The notes under the pieces were generated by a model. It worked only from the letters and a program-made list of their open reading frames with translations. It was not told the origin of the DNA and did not search any database. Shown one piece after another: positions 21,161 through 32,691 of a DNA stretch of 64,000 nt. A program made the translations under genes and the position numbers. Origin of the DNA: Dictyophora rubrovolvata (Eukaryota > Basidiomycota > Agaricomycetes > Phallales > Phallaceae); the NCBI GenBank assembly GCA_029959195.1, contig CP114118.1, forward strand, positions 1-64,000, in the 5' to 3' direction. The stretch's first letter is position 1; each line of letters begins with the position of its first letter.

Positions 21161-21496
21161 ATGTGCGCTATAACGACATACGGCACCGCCCTTTGTACCT
21201 GTGGACACGGTTTCAAACAATCCTCGACGACCTACAAAGATTGCCTCTCCCCAAGCTGTAAATCGTCACATCGACATCCGACAAAAGGATGTCAAAATCA
21301 CGAAAAGTGCTCTGATCCAGTTGAGCAACAAGTCATGGACGTGTTGCACATGATGCCTTGTTGGGAGTGCGAAAACCTATGGCTGAAGGAGTTGGCAGAC
21401 CAGGCTGCCGATAAAAATAGCGAGAGCAGCAGTACCGCAGCGTCAGATCCATTTGAGTTCATCCATATGCAGCGCATTAAGGAAATATCGCGGTAA
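21161..21496 (+). CDS. Small Cys-rich hypothetical protein, 111 aa
   Basis: A single-exon ORF from ATG 21161 with ten Cys and several His in the first 75 residues (CTCGHGF, CLSPSCKSSH, CQNHEKCSD, MPCWECENLW) and an acidic, Ser-rich tail. There is no signal peptide, so it is probably cytosolic or nuclear and may bind zinc. Similar short, intronless CTCGH-type proteins are common in Agaricomycetes, but I know of no assigned function. Confidence 0.6.
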   Translation: MCAITTYGTALCTCGHGFKQSSTTYKDCLSPSCKSSHRHPTKGCQNHEKCSDPVEQQVMDVLHMMPCWECENLWLKELADQAADKNSESSSTAASDPFEFIHMQRIKEISR

Positions 21497-22218
21497 AAAA
21501 ACACATTCCTTTTTACCTCTATGTTGTTTTGTTTAAATGTATAATTTTCCTCTTATAATTACGCTCACCGGTTGTTCCTCCTATTATGTTAACTTCCATT
21601 AATGCATATAAAGGATCGTTTAAGCTTTGGAGGGCGGCGTATGATACATGCTGAGTGTGAACGCGAGGAGAAAGAGGGACCGAAATTACTTATGTTTCCG
21701 CCTAGCGTCGTGCCAGTGAGATCAGTCGCTGAAAATTGCTTAGTGGTGATATGCGCGAGATGCACGTTGAGGTAGCGCGATACATAAGACTTCTTCTGTC
21801 TGTGTTCAAAATGTCATGTAGTTTGCTATCTAGACAATGAATGGTACATTGTCCTGTCGTTGATCAGTTGGTTGAGAATAACAGTTTGCAGTTTTCAAAC
21901 ATCAAGACGGCGCGCTGCTGACAATGAGACATGTCGTACTTTATTAAGATAGACTGAGGAAAAAAGGTATTAAAAAGTCGAGCGGCTTAAGAGAAAAAAA
22001 GTTAGGGTAAAAAACAGAATGATTTCAGAAAGCAGTGATAATCAATTGGCAATGCACGAGATTGTGTATGAGGAAGGGTAAGAAATAGAACCGAATTAAA
22101 AGCATTTAAGAAATAACACGTGAACCGCTATAACGAAAGAGCTCCAGATTTTTGCGGAAAATGATATAATTTTCTTTATTTTTTATTTATTTTCGCCGTA
22201 AACCTAGAGTAGTTTCTT
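21497..22218. other. Intergenic region, no gene seen
   Basis: AT-rich spacer between convergent genes, with no ORF of interest and no strong repeat. Confidence 0.4.
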
Positions 22219-23825
22219 TCACTGTTGATTGCAGTCTTCTTTGTTCGAGGAACCCTGAGGTTTGCCACCCCGACGAGGAGGAACGGAGCGTTTGTTACGA
22301 GTGGGAATGTCCTGGAACAAGTGTAGTGAACGTTAGTAGTGCTATTGGGCGGAAACATCGCCATGATAACGAACATACTTCGACGTCGTTATCGTCGTCA
22401 TCTTCCTCATCTTCCTCTTCATCATCATCATCATCGAAGTCATCCTCTCCCTCACCCGATTCTAAATCTATATCTTCATACTCGAGAGCTTTTCCAGTAA
22501 AGTAGTCGACTGCCATAGGTATGATCTACGAGTGAATAGTTGGTGATAAACTATACGGCCAACGGAACGCAGACAGACCGATGGAAACTTACCCTCTCCT
22601 TCAGATCCTCACCAATCTGATAATCAAGCTCAAGACGATTTTCAAGTTCCTCCAAGTCGTCGTCGTCAATATTATCATTTTCGATATCATCATCCGATGG
22701 CGGAGTGGGAGGGCTGAAGAAGTTGAAGAATGAATCAACTAAGAGAACTTTGCGAATGAGACGGGTCCGGTTGGTATCTGAAATTATGCAGTCAGCCTAT
22801 GATTCTGGGGGAAAAGGAATGACCACATCATACTCTTGTTCCTCTGCTTCTTGATCTCAAAACTTTTCGTCAAATCTTTATCCTCCTTCCAATGAATCTG
22901 ACACCCTTCAGCACGCTCATATACGAAATCGCCCTCATAACCAAGCTCGTCCTTGTAGTAATAAGTCTTCGTAAGTTCCTTATCCGTAAAGAAATCGTTG
23001 GAGTTGAAATAGAAATGAATTCGGAAGCCAAGTCTTTGACCGTCGGGATACGAGACACGAATGTCCGTCAGGTGCTTGAGAGCTTCAGCATCGCGGTCCG
23101 TAATTATATCTCCAAGACCGACATGGTTGCGCACTGCTGTTAGCCAGAACTCTGGGATTCCAGCTCCAGGATTAGCTGCCGATATGGATGATGATATAAG
23201 TGTGGGAGAGGTGAGTGGCAATGGCGTATATTCCGGGTCATCTTTCGACATTTGATCTTCGCCAGTCTTGATTTCAGCTTCAGAAGGAGCCGAAACACCA
23301 GAAACAATGGCCAAACGACGATCAAATATCGGGTTGTACAAAGCCATGTACTGGCAAAGAGAATATTTGGTCGAGGATTCTTTACGGATAACCCAAAAAT
23401 CGCACCTTTTTCTCCAGTTCAAGAACCTCTTTCTTGTGTTCTTTTTGAAGCTTTATATATTCCGCTTGCACGCCAACTAAACCCTGGATGTTCTTTTTGA
23501 CTTCAACCGGCAGGCTTTCAATATAACCAGAGCTTTTCCCGATGAGAGTATTCAGCTTTCCATGGACGAGTTGAGAAAGAACGGCACGTTGTTCAGGACC
23601 TAAGCCACTGACCCCAGCTTCTCCGAGATTAGCGTTTCCTTTACGGACAGAAGAGTCTTGTTGACCAAGATCGCTGTCGTCCTCTTCGTCCTCGTTCTCT
23701 TGAATATCGGGAACTGTAGGACGAGACAGTTGTTGAGTGATAGGAGCCGATGTTAAAGGTGTGTTTTGTGGGGTTGGAGCTGTGATGGACGACTGAGGGG
23801 TCGGTATATTCACGTTCGTGCTCAT
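22219..23825 (-). CDS. NAP1: Nucleosome assembly protein 1, 453 aa
   Basis: Exons 23825-23406, 23350-22834, 22777-22593, 22525-22379 and 22311-22219 sum to 1362 nt. NAP1 is a histone H2A-H2B chaperone that shuttles between cytosol and nucleus. The order of parts is canonical: an acidic N-terminal segment (ENEDEEDDSDL), the long dimerisation helix (about residues 100-150, KKNIQGLVGVQAEY ... ELEKKYMALYNPI), the earmuff fold (GIPEFWLTAVRNH ... TKTYYYKDELGYEGDF ... SFFNFFSPPTPP), an Asp/Glu-rich C-terminal tract and a basic tail. The last four residues are CNQQ, a CaaX-like box as in animal NAP1L1. The chosen ATG starts MSTNVN; an upstream open stretch continues the frame without an ATG of better context. 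Confidence 0.95.
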
Positions 23826-24296
23826 GACTTTTTTGTTTGTGGTTACGCAGGCAGAGATGCGGTAAAAGAAAAAACTTCCCGGTTTGTTTGTGCACCCAGT
23901 TGTTATAAAGGAGGGTCCACAGTCGTCCACTTTGTCATCACATGTTTCCTGCTCAGGGCAGTTATTTATTCCATTTTGTACGTAAAACTGCTGGCAGAAC
24001 ATCTACGAAAAAACAAACCCAAACTTCCCGCGCCTGGACCAACAAACCAAAAAGAAAAACTGAAAAAAGAAACGAAATTAATTGGTATACATACTGATGT
24101 TTATTTATTATCATTTCACGTATAGAAGTATGCACACACTTTTACTTAATGGGGATGCTTAAGCATCAAGTGTTCAAGCTTACCTACGGAAAATACTTAA
24201 TACCGCCAACTGATCAGACACACTGGCAGCAGAATGTATAAACTAATAAACTCAACACAATAACACCTTTCAAATACATGTGAACTCAGATCGAAT
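23826..24296. other. Intergenic region upstream of NAP1
   Basis: Purine-rich spacer with probable NAP1 promoter and 5'UTR next to 23825. No other gene seen. Confidence 0.4.
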
Positions 24297-24690
24297 TCAA
24301 TAGTTTTCGGATAGCTTGCCATGGATCTCCTCGTGAGCATGGTGCTTGGCTTTTTGCTTGTAAAGGTAATCCAATCCAGTCCAAACCGCTATCAGTTTCA
24401 GCAATCATTTCCGATGTGTACAATCAGGCAGTATACGCACCCTTTAGTCTCAACGATAAAAGCGTCAGCAAATCCTGCTATAAGCTCTTTCGCTTTTCTA
24501 TTCCCATTGATGGAAAATCCGTCAGACTCGGAGATGAGCATGTTGTGCGTGCATGCGTGCATGCTCATGGCTTTGTTTTCCGTGCTTCGCATTGTGTTGG
24601 TTATAGGCTTCAGGCAGCTTAGTAGGCTGCTGATGCAGGAATCCGATAACTCATGGATAATTGAGATTTATGAGGAGCGTTTGTAACCTG
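24297..24690 (-). pseudogene. Decayed CipC-like gene
   Basis: On the minus strand fragments of the small fungal CipC (DUF3759) protein appear in order but in changing frames: QVTNAPHKSQLS (about 24690-24655), AYNQHNAKHGKQSHEHAR (about 24605-24552), NGNRKAKELIAGFADAFIVE (about 24510-24450) and, after a likely intron, GLDYLYKQKAKHHAHEEIHG to a stop at 24297. Between the first two lie stop codons and frame changes, and the last junction is one frame off. CipC proteins are stress-induced small cytosolic proteins, named for induction by concanamycin. This copy should not give a full product. Confidence 0.7.
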
Positions 24691-25657
24691 CAACTGTGAG
24701 GAAACTATGTCAACTTAAATTTAGAATAACCGGCGAAGGTCTCGCCTGTTCATATACTTGAGCTAGAAAAGATTCGTTTGAGTGGGAGCCCGATGATTTT
24801 GGCGATTGTTTAGAGACAAAAGAACTTCACTTGAGAACGGTCTTAAATATACACCGGGACCCCACATACATCAATCAGTTGGCCAGAATCGATGGGCGTC
24901 GATCTTCCACTAGGTATATCATTGATAGTGCCTCCGCGCAGCTGAAAGGCCACATGAGTGTTAAGACTGAACAGCTCTCTTGTATGCCTCCCGGTCAATT
25001 GTCGATGTTCGGCGGGGTTTAAGAGGGTTTAAGTCACACATTTCCATCATGTATCGGAGCTAATCAGGAACACATTCGTTTCAATTTTTTTTTTCATTCC
25101 CCATCTCCAGCAGCAACTAGCGTGAGAAGATAACGGAATAAAAATAGTGATACTGCAGGGTTGCCTAAACGTCATGGTGATTACATATGAGAAGATTATT
25201 TTAGCTTTTCTAAAAGCTTATGTCGAGTGGCTGGAGTCACGACTTAGATAGTTACGGATGCAAGTTCTTTTGGATTACTCTTCAATTTATTTCCTTACGG
25301 GCGGGTATATACTAAAGTTTGGAGAATTTATTCAGACTGGAATTTAAATTCAGCTGAATGCAATTTAATTTTTTCATGTTCCGCCCGCTCAGCTTGCCTC
25401 GTTCCATGCGCAATAGTACAGATTTGGTCACGGAAGTTCAATTCCAATGAATAGCAAAAAATGTGTTACTAGCCGTCGTCCCACTGAAAAAATGCAAGCG
25501 CGGCATTTTTTTTTAAGCTAAACTGTTTTCCGCTGATATCCGAGAAAAGGTCATAGCCGGCAAAACAAGATACGGGCTTTTTGAAAGGTCGCCTTTTCTT
25601 TTTAAGCTTTCGCTCCCTCTCTGACAAACCTTGGCAGCCCTTGTACCACGACCATAC
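24691..25657. other. Intergenic region
   Basis: No convincing gene. Contains poly-T and poly-A stretches and short, unrelated ORFs. Confidence 0.4.
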
Positions 25658-28600
25658 ATGGACAATCGTTCAAAAGCACCTATCTGCGAGTGCAGTGACG
25701 ACGTAAAACTCCAAGTTCAACAAGGTGGCTTAGAAGCCAATTTGGACAACATCTGCGCAATATGCAAATCCAACTTTCTCAAGCTCGCGTAAGCTCTATC
25801 GCTCCATGCACACTTTTTCGATTCAAAAATTTGTTTACTTGTCTAGGAGCCTTTTGAAGCCGGGTCATAGTGTCTCTCAGAAAAGTGAGAATAATATTAT
25901 AGTCGTCTTCGTGCTCAACTAACGGGTAGCCACCGCAGAACCCGCTGCTAGGTTAGTTTTCTCGACATTTCACCTCACACTCCCGCTTCCCGCTCACACG
26001 AAAAAAATGCTCAGAACCCGTGCTGGAAGAAAACCGCGGGTTGCAGGTCCCGGAGAACGTTTACTCGAAACTATACCCGGTGTTAGGTTGGCTATTTACA
26101 AGCATCTTTTAAAGAATGCATTTTAAGATCTCCTTTCAGCCGAGGTGCCATGGTTGATTCCAGACGCGCCATGCACGAAAATTATAGCCAACTCTACAAG
26201 CGCGAACAACAGCTTCTTAAAGCCGTTGCTGAATTGGAGAGTCAAATGGCTTTAAGGAATCAGCCGCTCCCTTCCCCTACATCAACCCCTCGTCACCCGG
26301 CGCGAGTTCATCCATCTGGGAAAAGTTCTCCAACGGACCTGGACGTGGATTTACTGGCAGACGCTTTCGGGGTCGTGTCTCTCAGAAACAACAGCGACGT
26401 TCAATTCGTTGGCACGACAGCAATATCAGAGGCATGTCTTTTATCTCCTTACTTAGTGCACTTCTCATCCGCCATTTAGTATATTCTACAGGTAACTTCT
26501 TTCATACTTTCTGAAATGCTTGTCGCTTACTTTTTCAAGCAATGCGATGGGATTACGAAGAAAAGTGCTTCCTCTTCTCGCCGCCGCTCACCAAAGCGCG
26601 AGAAAACTGTGAAGCCCGTTCTTGAATGCTTCGAGAAATTCCCCGAAATTCTTTTTTACGATATGCAATTCCCATGCCCCCCACCTCAGCCACCTGCTGA
26701 TCTACGCCGCTTTTTGTTTCATCTACCCGACTATGACCGTGCCCGGCAATTGTTGGATAATTATATCAATTTTGTGACTTGGCTGTAATTTGATCTATCT
26801 TGACGTTTCCATTTTTTTCGAGAGTGACGTTGTTACAGTGCTTCCCCTATCCCTCTTTTCAGTTTCCCAGAAATCCTAGACCTCATCTATCCTAACAAAT
26901 GTCCTACCGGGTATGTGGCTTTGCGATTGGGTCACTCTCTGGCCAGCTTGTTTGCTGTTTTTCTATTCGGTAGCCATTTTGATATGGACATATCGGATGA
27001 AGAAAGGGCAACAGACTGTGCCAAGTATATGACTTTATCTAGGGCCACCATGTCATGCGTTCCTTTGTCCGAACATCCGACTGTTGACGGTATTCAATGC
27101 ATGGTTCGTCTCTAACAACTCTCCTTTTTCTTTGCGTCTGATGAAATAAAAAGGTTTTGTTAATTTGGTTTTCTCGCTTCTCCCCAAATACAAGGTCGAA
27201 CTCGCCCTTGTTATGATGAATTAATTTCATTAACCTTTTTTCTGCAGCAATGTGGGTTATCAGTGGGGGATCTCCGGCTTCCTTGCCAAACTAGTGCAAT
27301 CGGTTTGTCGTTGCGTAGCCCAGAGGTTATAAGTGATGTTAACTTTATTTCTCAAACCGTATACAGCTTGGACTGCGTAAGTAATGACTGTTCAATTATG
27401 AATATTCCCAATTGTTAACGTTAATATGCTTTTTCTTAGACACTGATGGTCGGCGCGGTTACGCTATAAATTCTGAGAACCAGATGATACGTGTGGAGCA
27501 AACATTCTGGGAGTACTACATGCAAGACGTTTTTCAGGTTCGCTTTTTACCCTCCCAGAGCATACGCATACACCCGTTTGCTAAACTATGTTGTCTTAAA
27601 GAGCTACGTTTTCGGCCGACCTGTAACCCTTCACCCTTCGGTTATAGGCTGCCATTGGCCAGACGTTGAGGTTTGCGACGGTTATAGTTCAGAGTGTACG
27701 TGCGCAATTTGTTGAGCCATGAAGTATTGTTATTTTACGCACAAAACTAGTTTTTCAATGGAAGTATTCCATGACAAAGATCATGACGGAAGTAATCGAG
27801 TGCACCGTTCAAGCAAACGTAGCCTATCATGTCATCCGCAAACTGGACCGTCAAGTCCGTCACCATTCTGTCCCTTTTGGAATGGAATGGCCAAGTTCAG
27901 ACGGTGAGAAGGCGAGGTGCGAGCCTGTTGGAAAAACGTTTCAACGGGCATTCGGCACGATACTTACGCAAATGGGCATGTATTTATTTTTCCCCTCGGT
28001 CTTTCTCGTTCCTGACGCACTTTCAGTCTTAATGATTTTACATCGTCCGTATTTTTGGGAGGCTATCTCGAAACCTAACCACCACTTGATGCAGCATAGA
28101 TACTGGGGTTCCGTGGTTGCTGCTTACCATGGGTAGTTATTTCTTCCTTTTCTCGTAGGACAACAAACTTCATGGATCACAATTTAGAGCCTCATCTTTA
28201 GTTTCTACCATACTGACTATTTGGCAAATGTTCCCGACCGTCCTTGAACGGTTTGCTCCCTTCTGGAGTCATTGCCATTCTGCTTCGGTCAGTCTTACCT
28301 TGTTCGTTCTTCTTATTCGTCTCTCTTGACAGTATGATTTTTGACCCAGCTCATATTGGGTGCATTGGTTACACTCAGACCCGACAGTCAATTCTCGCGG
28401 GAATCCTTGAGACATTTGGATGCGACATGCGAGATGTTCACGGCCGCAAACGAAGGAGTATCCCATTTAGGTTCAAGGCTGGTGGGAAAATCAAGTTTTT
28501 TATGAAATATCAGTACCTGACCAGACAAATTTGCATAGGACGCTCTGTATAGGCTTCAGAACAAAGCCCGAGACACTTATAACGATTACATCGCATCGAC

Positions 28601-28787
28601 AGATATATCAACGCCAGAGACATTGTCGCCCGCATCGCTCTCTTGCTTCGAAGAATCCGATAACACTGATGTTAACATGAGAAACGGTCACGATGATAGT
28701 ATGTTGTTGGATCCGGGGCCAGCGGTTTATCGACTCCAAGAAAAGGGATGGGATCATCTGATATTGCAGCTAGGCAGACATACCTAG
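25658..28787 (+). CDS. Fungal transcription factor (Fungal_trans domain) with degenerate Zn2Cys6 cluster
   Basis: A multi-exon gene whose middle part is the fungal-specific transcription factor regulatory domain: LPDYDRARQLLDNYINFVTW (26719-26785), FPEILDLIYP, FDMDISDEERATDCAKY, EHPTVDGIQCM, GLHTDGRRGY, FWEYYMQDVFQSYVFGRP (exon ending 27537 joined to 27605), IGCHWPDVE, WKYSMTKIMTEVIECTV and LMILHRPYFWEAI. The last exon ends LILQLGRHT at 28787. The N-terminus (25658-25790, then about 26150) should hold a Zn2Cys6 DNA-binding cluster and coiled coil. Only ICEC and ICAICK remain recognisable and the CxxCRRRK core is disrupted, although the coiled coil (YKREQQLLKAVAELESQM) is kept. Two junctions near 28136-28335 are one base out of frame. 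It may be a decaying gene or a factor without DNA binding. Confidence 0.7.
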
Positions 28788-29033
28788 TATCAAATATTTC
28801 ACTTAGTAAAGAATATGTAATTTGAGATATATATACACGATGATATCTTCATACAAATTTGTCCGAGTCTTGCATTAACATTCGTAAATGAAACATGGTC
28901 ACGTGGCGTTTCGCGTCTTTTTTTTTGCTCTATTTTAAAGCCCGCAACTTGCATATAGTCCTCCTTATCTCTTTACTTCCACCACCTATCCCTCAAATCC
29001 TCGCTTTGACTTTTCAAGCATCATATCGTCGAG
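28788..29033. promoter_or_regulatory. Short intergenic promoter region of the HMG-like gene
   Basis: Contains GGTCACGTGGC near 28898 (E-box) and a pyrimidine-rich tract before the ATG at 29034. No other feature seen. Confidence 0.3.
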
Positions 29034-29593
29034 ATGCCAAAATCTGTAACGGGTGTGCCTTGTTTGTTCAGTGACGCGTTTGTTCTTATCTGACGCGATG
29101 GCCCATATTCCCAGAGACAAAAACTAAATCTGCTACAAAGACGGCCAATACGAAGTCTAAGGTCGACAAGCCTGGTATGCTCGTTATATATTCTATACCA
29201 AGTTTCACATGCTTGATAACCATCACTCAAAGCAAAAGACGATAAAGCTAAACGTCCACCGTCTGCATATAATCAGTTTATGAAAGATCATCTTTCCGAC
29301 TACAAAGAGAAACACCCTAATCTAAATCATAAGGAAGCCTTTGCTGCGGTAAGCATTAGTTTTAATCTAGATCCTACGTTTTCCATCCTTCGATCGTTTA
29401 CGATTTCTGAATGGCAATTTAGGTTGCCGGCATGTGGAAAGACGCCCCGGAGAATCCCAACAAGGGTAAATCTGCACCAAAGAAAATTTCTGATAAAGAA
29501 AACGATTCTTCAAAATCAAAATCAAGGTCCAAAAAAGCCAAGACCCCAGCTGAACCTGAAGAGGAAGACGCACCACAGTCTAGTGAAGAATAG
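29034..29593 (+). CDS. HMG-box/YABBY-like small chromatin protein, 118 aa
   Basis: Exons 29034-29045, 29117-29174, 29233-29348 and 29423-29593 sum to 357 nt. A Lys-rich N-terminus leads into one HMG-superfamily helix bundle, KRPPSAYNQFMKDHLSDYK then NLNHKEAFAAVAGMWKDAPE, where the PSAYN and W residues are diagnostic. A Lys/Ser-rich and then acidic tail (EPEEEDAPQSSEE) follows. Such small basic proteins bind DNA without strong sequence choice and act in chromatin. The closest named shape is the fungal YABBY/HMG-box protein group. The first exon has only four codons. Confidence 0.85.
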
Positions 29594-30108
29594 TCATCCA
29601 GCCTCGATCTCTCGCTGCTCTGCTATTATTTAGGTGCTCTTTCCAATATTGATATATCACCTTTCATGGAAACATTTGTCTGATTTCCGCTATTTTCTCA
29701 GATGTACCCTGTATTATTTTTGTTGCTGTCGAGGTGTTGTAAGAGATCTAATAAATACCCCCTTTTTCGTCGTGTTCCATTTGCATATTTGTGTTGCAGC
29801 TGACTCTGCCGTAAATGTCGCACTCGAAGAAAGCTAATAAAACGATCTCTTGCATAAACCGTTAGATTTACTGTAACAACCAAGGACCTCAATTTCAACT
29901 CTCCACTTTTGCAAGGTCCAGCTGAATCGCCAGCGTCTCTAGAGCACCTTATACCTTTCGGAATTGCAAGTACTAACATTTCAAATTCCTAGTTTCATGG
30001 GGTTCCCTCGTATTCAAGATTCAAAACCGACCAATACATTATAACGTAACTACCGCCATTTTCTTACACAGACGGAAGCCTCTTCATAGTCTACATTTAC
30101 TCCACCTA
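29594..30108. other. Intergenic region between convergent genes
   Basis: 3' flanks of the HMG-like and mannitol-phosphate dehydrogenase genes; no gene seen. Confidence 0.4.
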
Positions 30109-31367
30109 TCAACTTCGCTTCCATGTTTCCAGTTTGTGATATGTATTTAAGATATGATTGAATTCTGTACTGTCTTCTTCGAACCCGGCTAGCTCCGTTA
30201 TAGTCTTTTCAATACCTAAATTCCTGATCTTGTCTTGAAGCTCGACAGCTTGGGGGTCGTCTTGGGAATCGTACAGTAAAGCCGCTGCCACTCCGTAATA
30301 AAGATTATTGATAGGAAGATTACGTTCTAAAGCCATGAAAATTGGACCGAGCAGCCTGTCGTTATGGGCAAGTTTCCTCAGTGGGTCTCGTCCTACGCGC
30401 TGTACTTCATCGACAACGTGAGAGTTTGCAAACCTGTCCATACACTGTTGGACGTATTGATTTTGCTCTACTGCGGTAAACATCGGATGTTTCGCCACCA
30501 AAGCCGCGACACTCTCTTTCATAGCTTTCTCCACTATATCGGATATTTCTTTGTCCTTGATGCTGTCGAGAATTGTGTCGCATCCTTTTAGATAACCGAG
30601 ATAGGCCACTGCGGCATGTCCACAGTTCAGGGTGAACAGTTTGCGCTCTACATACCCGGGTAAGTGTTCTGTCAGGTGCATGCCTCGAATATCCAATGTC
30701 CCATGCTTTCCTATTCCTTTCAGAGACGTCCTATCTACATTCCAGTCTGAAGATATACAGGTTAAGTATCAGAGGAGTTGTTATAGCGTGGAGGGAAATG
30801 CGTTGTACCGTAAAACGACTCAACGCCCACATCTAATGGCGCGTCAGTCTTAAATGGGGGCACAATCCTATCGACCGTGCAATTCGCAAACCCGACATAT
30901 TCCTCCACGTATTGTTTCTCTTCCTGAGACAAGTGTTCAAGTACGGCTTGCCGCAGCTGCTCCGTCGCCCCCACGCCATTCTCGCATGCAATTATATTGA
31001 GGGCTCCTTTCATTCCGGCTCTACAACGTCCACTGATACCCCGAGCGATGACTGGGGCGATTTTGGGAAGTACTGCAAGTCCAACAGACGTCGTCACTAA
31101 TTTGACCTCGGGATCAGCAAAATCTGCGATAAGAGTGCTGTTGCTGGTGAGAACGCCGGAATAATTCGTAACCGTCATGGGTCTGCGTTTCTTTGTTGAG
31201 TCAAGGAAATGAATTCGGTATTCTTCTTGATTGTCAAGTTCCTCTATGAGCGTTTCATTGATATCTGCGAAAATGACATGATACCCTGCTTCAACGAGTA
31301 GAGGTCCTATGAACCCACGCCCAATGTTCCCAGCTCCAAAGTGGATGGCAATCGCGTTTGTTGTCAT
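30109..31367 (-). CDS. mtlD: Mannitol-1-phosphate 5-dehydrogenase, 398 aa
   Basis: Exons 31367-30809 and 30746-30109 sum to 1197 nt, with a 62-nt intron. The enzyme interconverts fructose-6-phosphate and mannitol-1-phosphate with NAD(H), in the cytosolic mannitol cycle used for carbon storage and stress. The N-terminal Rossmann fold begins AIHFGAGNIGRGFIG (GxGxxGRG); IIACENG and VGFANCTVDRIVPP are family signatures. The C-terminal domain contains KLFTLNCGHAAVAYLGYLKG, with the conserved N.GH..AYLGYL active-site region. Length is as expected for the family (about 385-400). ATG 31367 (MTTNAIAI) is the first good start. Confidence 0.95.
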
Positions 31368-31743
31368 TGATATGATCACAGAAACCAGTTTTTTGTGAGC
31401 TTTTGGCTTTTGTGAGCTTCAGCCAAAAAAATTGTTCGTTATAAAACCGAGGGAACGTCTTAGTTTATAACGACGTGCTTGGATGATAATTATGACGTCA
31501 TGTTCGTAAAGCCAGGATCCTTCAGTTTGGAGCCGCTCGTTAAGGCTCGCGCGGATTTAACTAATTATTTTTTTAAATAATCGTTATCATAAGGTCTTAT
31601 CTCCCTGAGGTCTGACTAACGTCAGGGTATCTAATAGTTCTCACATGACAAAAATAGTGATATTAATCGCGGAAGTATTTACAAATTGTATAGTGCCAGA
31701 AGCTGGCGCTCAAACGCTAAGCGTTTGAACAATGTATTCCTTA
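31368..31743. other. Intergenic region with a 19-bp palindrome
   Basis: The mtlD promoter side. TCAAACGCT/A/AGCGTTTGA at 31710-31728 is a perfect 9-bp inverted repeat just left of the TIR element. No gene seen. Confidence 0.5.
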
Positions 31744-31968
31744 CAGCACTTTTCAAAAGCTAAGGCGGGTCGGCTAAGAAATTTCCCACCTGAGAACAAG
31801 GATTTCTCAAGCACTATGTAAGATAATTGCCCTACTTTTTATTGCAATGGAATTGTATAACATTTATCTAGCACTTGCCCATATTTTTTGGGAGTTAATT
31901 GTCTTGAGTGTCTTGAAAAATCCAATATTTCAAAAATAGTCACCCGCCTTAGCTTTCAAAAAGCGCTG
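31744..31968. mobile_element. 225-bp MITE with about 28-bp terminal inverted repeats and TA target site
   Basis: The left end CAGCACTTTTCAAAAGCTAA and the right end, which on the opposite strand begins CAGCGCTTTTTGAAAGCTAA, match over about 28 bp, continuing into GGCGGGT. TA flanks both ends (31742-31743, 31969-31970), as for Tc1/mariner insertions. No ORF lies inside. A 52-bp relative lies at 11593-11644. It must depend on a transposase elsewhere. The Tc1/mariner fragment at 8785-9262 is a possible relative, but no shared ends are visible. Confidence 0.8.
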
Positions 31969-31970
31969 TA

Positions 31971-32473
31971 ATACTTAGACCTTGGACCTCAATTTCTGAC
32001 ATCACAGATAGATGTAGTACAGTACAGACCACTAGATAACTGTATATAGTATTCGATCCGATGTACACAGTTAGCTACTTGTCAGATTATACTATAGCAC
32101 GCCTCCTATCCTAAAGAGATCCCTTAAGAGTAAAGGCTGCGACTCGGAGCTTGCGCCGTAAGTCCTAACGGACTCGTCGAAGTATAATCTGTCTATGACT
32201 GTCGGTGACATCAGAGCACGTACTCCAAAGAACTGATCTAAGCTCACATGTTTGTTCCATTGAAAGCCAGAATTGAATGTAGAATAAGAATGTTAAGGTT
32301 TGTAATGTAATGGTGGTAAAGAGTGATACCAGAGATATACCATACATATGAAACTACTTTTTTATTGGGTAAAGGCAGTTATGTCTGCCATAGTTCAGGG
32401 CATCAAAAGGTAGTAATTGTTGGGAGTAGACGCGGTCGGTTAGGGTGCAAAAAGCTTGAGGGGTAGAAAAAAG
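31971..32473. other. Intergenic region
   Basis: No gene recognised between the MITE and the tRNA. Confidence 0.4.
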
Positions 32474-32546
32474 GGCTTGGCCGAGATTTGAACTCGGGAC
32501 CCCCCGCACCCAAAGCGGGAATCATAGACCACTAGACTACCAAGCC
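32474..32546 (-). tRNA. trnP-TGG: tRNA-Pro (anticodon TGG)
   Basis: On the minus strand the 73-nt sequence folds as a cloverleaf. The acceptor arm is GGCTTGG/CCAAGCC, the D arm contains the A box TAGTCTAGTGG, the anticodon stem CCCGC/GCGGG encloses loop TTTGGGT with anticodon TGG, and the T arm is built on GAGTTCAAATCTC. No intron. A poly-T-like terminator (CCTTTTTTC) follows on the minus strand. Confidence 0.95.
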
Positions 32547-32691
32547 TACTCTCGCTGATGAAAAGTTACATATTACACTATATGGAATTTTTGTTTGCCG
32601 TAGCACAACATCGAATCCGAAGAATTAGCTCAATAAAACATGAAAACAACCCCAAAATAAAACCAGAAAATATTATATCCTAACCATGGAT

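Noticed and set aside
24831-25022. 63-codon plus-strand ORF
   Set aside because: No recognised motif, start by a non-ATG-supported context and no splice partners.
31710-31728. 19-bp palindrome as part of the MITE
   Set aside because: It lies outside the TA-flanked TIR boundaries by 14 bp and shares no sequence with the TIR.
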